Assembly (NCBI RefSeq): GCF_040712315.1
Contig: NC_134018.1
Location: forward strand, 49,043,335 to 49,107,334
From: Castanea sativa
Taxonomy: Eukaryota; Streptophyta; Magnoliopsida; Fagales; Fagaceae
Reading direction: 5' to 3'
DNA length: 64,000 bases
Below, piece by piece: positions 60,244-64,000 of the stretch. The position numbers and the translations under genes were made by a program. Positions within the stretch are counted from its first letter, which is position 1. The number at the start of each line of letters is the position of its first letter. The notes under the pieces were generated by a model that saw only the letters and a program-made list of their open reading frames with translations, was not told where the DNA came from and did not search any database.

Positions 60244-60438
60244 CTTGGAAGGGATGCAACCGACGTTAAGGTAGGTGCCACCGATGGCACCACGCTTCTC
60301 AATACAAGTGGTCTCGAGACCCAACTAAGCAGCTTTGATGGCGGCCATGTAGCCACCGGGACCACCACTGATGACATCGACATCGTTTTCATCAAATCCT
60401 GAAACGAATCCTCTAGAGAAGGAAGTCATCGTAGCCAT
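60244..60438 (-). pseudogene. Dihydrolipoyl dehydrogenase (E3) gene fragment (captured)
   Basis: Starts MATMTSFSRGFVSGFDENDV, then the FAD-binding GGPGGYMAAIKAA, an in-frame stop where Gln is expected (60328-60330), GLETTCIEKRGAIGGTYLNV and GCIPSK. This matches the N-terminus of plant mitochondrial LPD. Breaks: the first cysteine of the redox-active C-x4-C pair is Tyr, and the dinucleotide-binding V(V)IGG has become VISGG. The reading ends at SK followed by a GT, as at an exon end. The transit peptide is largely missing. Confidence 0.9.
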
Positions 60439-60439
60439 T

Positions 60440-60600
60440 TCCCCTTCTTCTTTTTTGGTTCTCTTTCTCAGAGAGAGTGAGAAGAAAGAGTGGTTTGAGA
60501 GTGGAAAAAGGGACAAGGGAGCAAGAGAAAGAGTGAGGAGAGAGAAGAAGGGTTTGAGGGTGAGAGAGAGAAATTAAAATAAATAACGGTGTTAGTGTCC
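60440..60600 (-). other. CT-rich leader of the captured LPD fragment
   Basis: On the minus strand 'ctctctctcaccctc' and 'cttctctctcctcactc' precede the ATG at 60438, like a 5'UTR acquired along with, or ahead of, the fragment. Confidence 0.45.
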
Positions 60601-60897
60601 GGTTGGACTAAAGGACTCAAATGGCCAGTTTTGAAATCTTTCAGACCTCCTTGGTATTTGGGCAAACCTCAAAGGGTAGTTAGTGAAATTTATCATTTTA
60701 TATTTTACTTTATTTGAATTTTTAACAACTCAAATCACTTATTCATTCAATGTATCTATTAGTATAATCATGTGAGTTTGGATAACTAATATAGTTATAT
60801 TACTTACCATTTAAAAAAAAAAATTTGATTGTATAATAGTATTTTTTATAACAAATACCTTTTTAATAAAAAAATACAATAAGTTCATAGAAATAAA

Positions 60898-61037
60898 TGG
60901 TCCATTTGGTAATGTTGTTCTAGTAACGTTGTTTGTATTTTTTGGAAATACATGTAGGTGAAAAAGTTTGTGGAAAAATGTGTAATGTTGTTTAAAAACC
61001 GAAAACAAGTGTTTAAACACGTACCAAATGGGCCCAA
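60898..61037. mobile_element. Short MITE, family S1, 140 bp
   Basis: 'ggtccatttggtaatgttg', 'ttctagtaacgttgtttgta', 'tttttggaaatacatgta', ending 'cgtaccaaatgggccc'. Best-preserved copy, with complementary ends GGTCCATTTGGTAA / GTACCAAATGGGCC. Confidence 0.75.
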
Positions 61038-61640
61038 ACTCTCTCAAATCTATATTGCACCATTTACATTTTGATTAATTATCAATTTTGTCTTTCAAGT
61101 TTCAATTTTATTATCTTTGTCAATGAAGTCTACATTTATAACTAAGTTTATCTTCTTGTCCATAAATTACTATTAATCATTAAAGTATGTATTTTAAATG
61201 ACAAAATTTAGTTACAAAATTGGTTATACCTTAAGGATTAAGGCTACAACCTTATTCAATATATTTTTATTGGAAGTAAATTTTGATAAATCCATCATTA
61301 GATTACATATTCTTATTTTAACCTTCATTTTTGGAAAATTTCTAACAAATTAAACTTATAGATCACATAGTAAATAATAGCCGACTAACACAAAATTTGA
61401 TATGTATATTAAATGCGTAAAAAACGTACAATTCATAGTTAGATTTTCAAAATATGTAGTAATGTTTATTGTATTGAGTAAGGTTGTAGTTTTAGGCTTC
61501 AATCAATTTTGTAACTAAATTTTGTCCTATTTTTAAATGCTAAATTTTATTTCATTTTTAATCAAAATTAAGATTGAAAAAATGAATTAGATGAAAGCTA
61601 CATCAATGAAAAATCTTAACTTTTTTAGAGGGCGATTGAT
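61038..61640. other. Intergenic DNA, old repeat similarity to 6880-7050
   Basis: The part at 61200-61510 resembles the downstream flank of the LHC-like gene ('gttacaaaattggttata', 'aatatatttttat', 'tgtatattaaatgcgtaaaaa', 'ttagattttcaaaatatgta', 'tgtagt'). No gene seen. Confidence 0.5.
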
Positions 61641-61848
61641 TTTCTAGAGGACTATCGACAAGCTCAAGTTCAGATGGTCATACCTCCCAGTATTTCACAC
61701 CATACCACATGGTAAACCCTTCCTCCTCCCCCCGAACAGCCTAAACTTTTATGCAACTTTCTTCTCATATGGTGCTAAAATAGGGTATGAACCGATTATT
61801 TGCAATGACACCACTGAGGTTGTGTCATTCTATTCTATAAAATGACTA

Positions 61849-62255
61849 TTGGTAGTAGAGAATGAAGAGCCAGTGTTGTTAGCTTGTAAAAGATCCATTG
61901 AAATTGCTATTGAGGTAGGATTCAAAGAGCTTGTTCTTAAGGGTGATAATTATACTGTCATTAAGGCAATCATAGGGTCGAGTTCCCATCTTTCTCGCTT
62001 TGGTCACATTGTATGCAATATTGAGCTACTACTTACAGAACTTAGTTGGTTCTCTATGAGTATTCACATCAGACCGTCTAAAATTTTCCGTTTATTTTAC
62101 CATAATAGCCTACTTTTTATATTTTACAAAAACATTTTTCAAAAACACTCACATTAGTTTATTTATTATACACCCTACTTTCATTAAATGAATTTTTTTT
62201 ATTATTTCACCTGCCACATCGGAACTTTCACTCTTTTTTCTTCTTCTTCTTATTC

Positions 62256-62298
<43 letters not shown>

Positions 62299-63100
62299 CC
62301 CCCTTCATGTACATACTCCTCTCTCTTTCCCAATATCTTCCTCTCTTTCTTTACCCATCATTTTTTCTTCTTCTTCCCTTATTCCTTCACCAAAAACTCC
62401 ATAACCAAATCTCCAAACTTCACTTCAACACAAACCCGTATCAATTTGAGTCTTGTAGTATTTATAGACAAAACCAAGGCAAACCCAACCCTTGAACCAA
62501 CCATCATAGACCCATTTCGGGTCCTTTAAGGTAAGTTCCAAATTTATTCTTTTTTCTTCTTTCCTCACCGAAATCCCAATTTCCACACCCAATACTTACC
62601 ATTTTCCTCCATTACTAAAATATGAAAACTCTCTCCACCCAAGCCTCCATGAACAAGCACTCCCTCCATTCTTTTTAGCGTTTTTTGGTTTGTTTTTCAG
62701 TTGGATTTGTGATGAGTTTTCAATGGGTTTAATTTGGTTTGTTTTGGATTGATTTCATTTTCTTATTCTTCCCTCTTCTTCTTATTTTTCTAGATTGAAG
62801 AAAGTCAACAAGGAAGAGGGAGTTAGGGGAAGAGAGAGGGGGTGAGAGATGAGAGAGAAACAAATATTTAAATATTAAATAGAAAGTTATAGTAACATAA
62901 AAATTATGGATATAAACAGTTCATAAAAGTACTACTGTGGGTAGGTTTTGAGTAAAAAATGTGTAAAATGATGCACATTTTTCTATTATAGAGGGACTGG
63001 TGTAAGTGCTCATAGGCATATTAAATGTGAAACAAACTATGTTGCTCACTATGTTAGGTGTAATTTTTGGAGGATGTGCTTTGGATTGAGAATCACCCTT
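61849..63100 (+). pseudogene. LINE RNase H relic split by a MITE
   Basis: Before 62057 the reading VENEEPVLLACKRSIEIAIE, then ELVLKGDNYTVIKAI, matches the plant LINE/RVT_3 RNase H domain (helix then 'xxGDxxxVI'). After the MITE, from about 63018, KCETNYVAHYVRCNFW corresponds to its conserved C-terminal 'GNxVAHxLA' with the catalytic His. Stops and frame changes make it non-functional. Confidence 0.7.
62058..63011. mobile_element. PIF/Harbinger-like MITE, 954 bp, family T2
   Basis: Ends GAGTATTCACATCAGACCGT and (inverted) GAGCACTTACACCAGTCCCT. Flanks are TAT/ATA, so the target duplication is either degenerate or TA. Interior CT-rich left (62252-62294 TC microsatellite) and GA-rich right, as in the 942-bp relative at 7094. 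Confidence 0.75.
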
Positions 63101-63146
63101 GAGCCTTGGAGGCTTTGTACTTTGACTTGGTGCATATTCAACATTG

Positions 63147-63474
63147 ACGCTCCGTTTGTTTCAATGAAAAATATTGTGTAAATATAGTTTTCCTTATTTT
63201 CCAATGTTTGGTAGCATAAAACAATATGAGTCAAAGGAAAACTATCTTTGGTCAATATAAAAGTATGGCTTATTTTTAGAGATTGTTTTCCATTAAATTT
63301 TGTTGGAAAACAACTCTATCTCATAGCAAGCTAAATAAAGGAAGTTAAGAGGTTGTTTTTCAACTTATTTAAAGTTGTTACAAAACATTGGAAAATGAGA
63401 TAGTTTTATAGAAAATGCTTTTTAGAAAATGACTAATTTTCTAGAAAACATCATTATTGAAACAAACAGAGCGT
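63147..63474. mobile_element. Foldback MITE, 328 bp
   Basis: Ends ACGCTCCGTTTGTTTCA and (inverted) ACGCTCTGTTTGTTTCA. The arms are complementary over longer stretches ('ttttccaatgtttggtagc' / 'acaaaacattggaaaatg'). No clear target duplication found. Confidence 0.8.
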
Positions 63475-64000
63475 GAATGAAATTCGAGTTCATTTTCCAA
63501 CAAAAATAAAACAAAATTACACAATATATGGGATATATATAACCCTCTACTCATAAAATAATAATAATAATAATAACAACAATAGAGAAGTTAACGGACG
63601 CACCAAGGACGTTGGTTTATAAAATATTTTTAGAAAATTTTGACGAGAAAAGAAAAGAAAAAGCTAATTTTTTTTTAACAATTTTTTATATTTCCTATGA
63701 AAGTGATATTGAAACTTTCTTACTGATCATGAATTGAACAAGAGACTCTAACTTTTGTTTCATAAAATGATAAATACAAAATACATCTTAATACTTGAAA
63801 ATGTGACCAAACAAATCAATTATTTATTTATTTTTGCAAAATACATTTCACTGAAAGATGTGAAATGCATTTTGAGTGGGGATGTTAAACACAGGTTTTC
63901 CGTTGGGGCGAGCAAAGATTGATGATGAGTAGTTATGAACTATAAGATAACCAATGAAAAATGATTATGATACAACACAAGAAACAATCAAGTTGATGTT
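63475..64000. other. AT-rich intergenic DNA
   Basis: Includes an 'ataataataataa' run near 63557 and nothing recognisable as a gene. Confidence 0.5.

Larger units (their letters stand above)
59522..60694. mobile_element. Pack-MULE-like element carrying two gene fragments
   Basis: Terminal inverted repeats of about 90-100 bp: left from 59522 ('ggtaaattttattaactatc') and right to 60694, read inverted as 'gataaatttcactaactacc'. They share 'gatttcaaaactgg(t/c)catt' and 'gagtc(t/c)tttagtcca'. Between them lie fragments of an LPD gene and a PPR gene, both on the minus strand, but no transposase. A clear 9-bp target duplication was not found, so the exact ends are uncertain. Confidence 0.75.

Noticed and set aside
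59522..60694. A functional LPD or PPR gene
   Set aside because: Only short pieces with stops, a lost redox cysteine and no downstream domains.

Overview
This window is nuclear DNA of a dicot plant. The evidence is multi-exon genes with GT-AG introns, a chloroplast protein of the light-harvesting superfamily, an intron-free histone H4 reading frame, and plant-type transposons (hAT, Mutator-like, Tourist/PIF-like, LINE, tRNA-derived SINE, LTR). The repeat mix and gene sequences suggest a woody species, possibly Fagales such as oak, but the sequence does not prove this.

Four genes look intact. (1) A single-exon chloroplast LHC-like protein, plus strand, 5752-6360. (2) A 13-exon SAC3/GANP-family gene (SAC3A/THP3 type), minus strand, 26822 down to 9490. 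All 13 exons join in frame to 1110 codons plus stop. (3) A 3-exon gene for an R/S/G-rich nuclear protein of unknown function, minus strand, 45515 down to 41307, 1338 residues. (4) A canonical histone H4, minus strand, 58656 down to 58345, with a probable 5'UTR intron and a TATA box.

The rest is mostly transposons and gene debris. Left end: a minisatellite, an orphan JmjC-demethylase exon and a solo LTR (2439-3218). Intron 4 of the SAC3 gene holds a 3.9-kb LINE, which itself carries a second LINE fragment in the opposite orientation with a 16-bp target duplication. Next comes a hAT MITE (27882-28411), then a three-level nest at 28609-35063: long Mutator-like inverted repeats around a LINE 3' half, which is split by a decayed hAT element with its own transposase pseudogene.

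The right third is built on a direct duplication. The block around histone H4 (about 55030-58656) has a decayed partner at about 47255-51729. In that partner the H4 copy is a pseudogene split by a 1750-bp hAT element. Between the two blocks is a 2-kb foldback whose arms are inverted arrays of a roughly 28-bp minisatellite. Beyond H4 is a Pack-MULE-like element (about 59522-60694) carrying fragments of two unrelated genes, mitochondrial dihydrolipoyl dehydrogenase and a PPR protein. It is followed by a LINE RNase H relic split by a MITE. The intact genes are unrelated and show no sign of acting in one pathway. The main interest is how the locus was built by duplication, nested insertion and gene-fragment capture.
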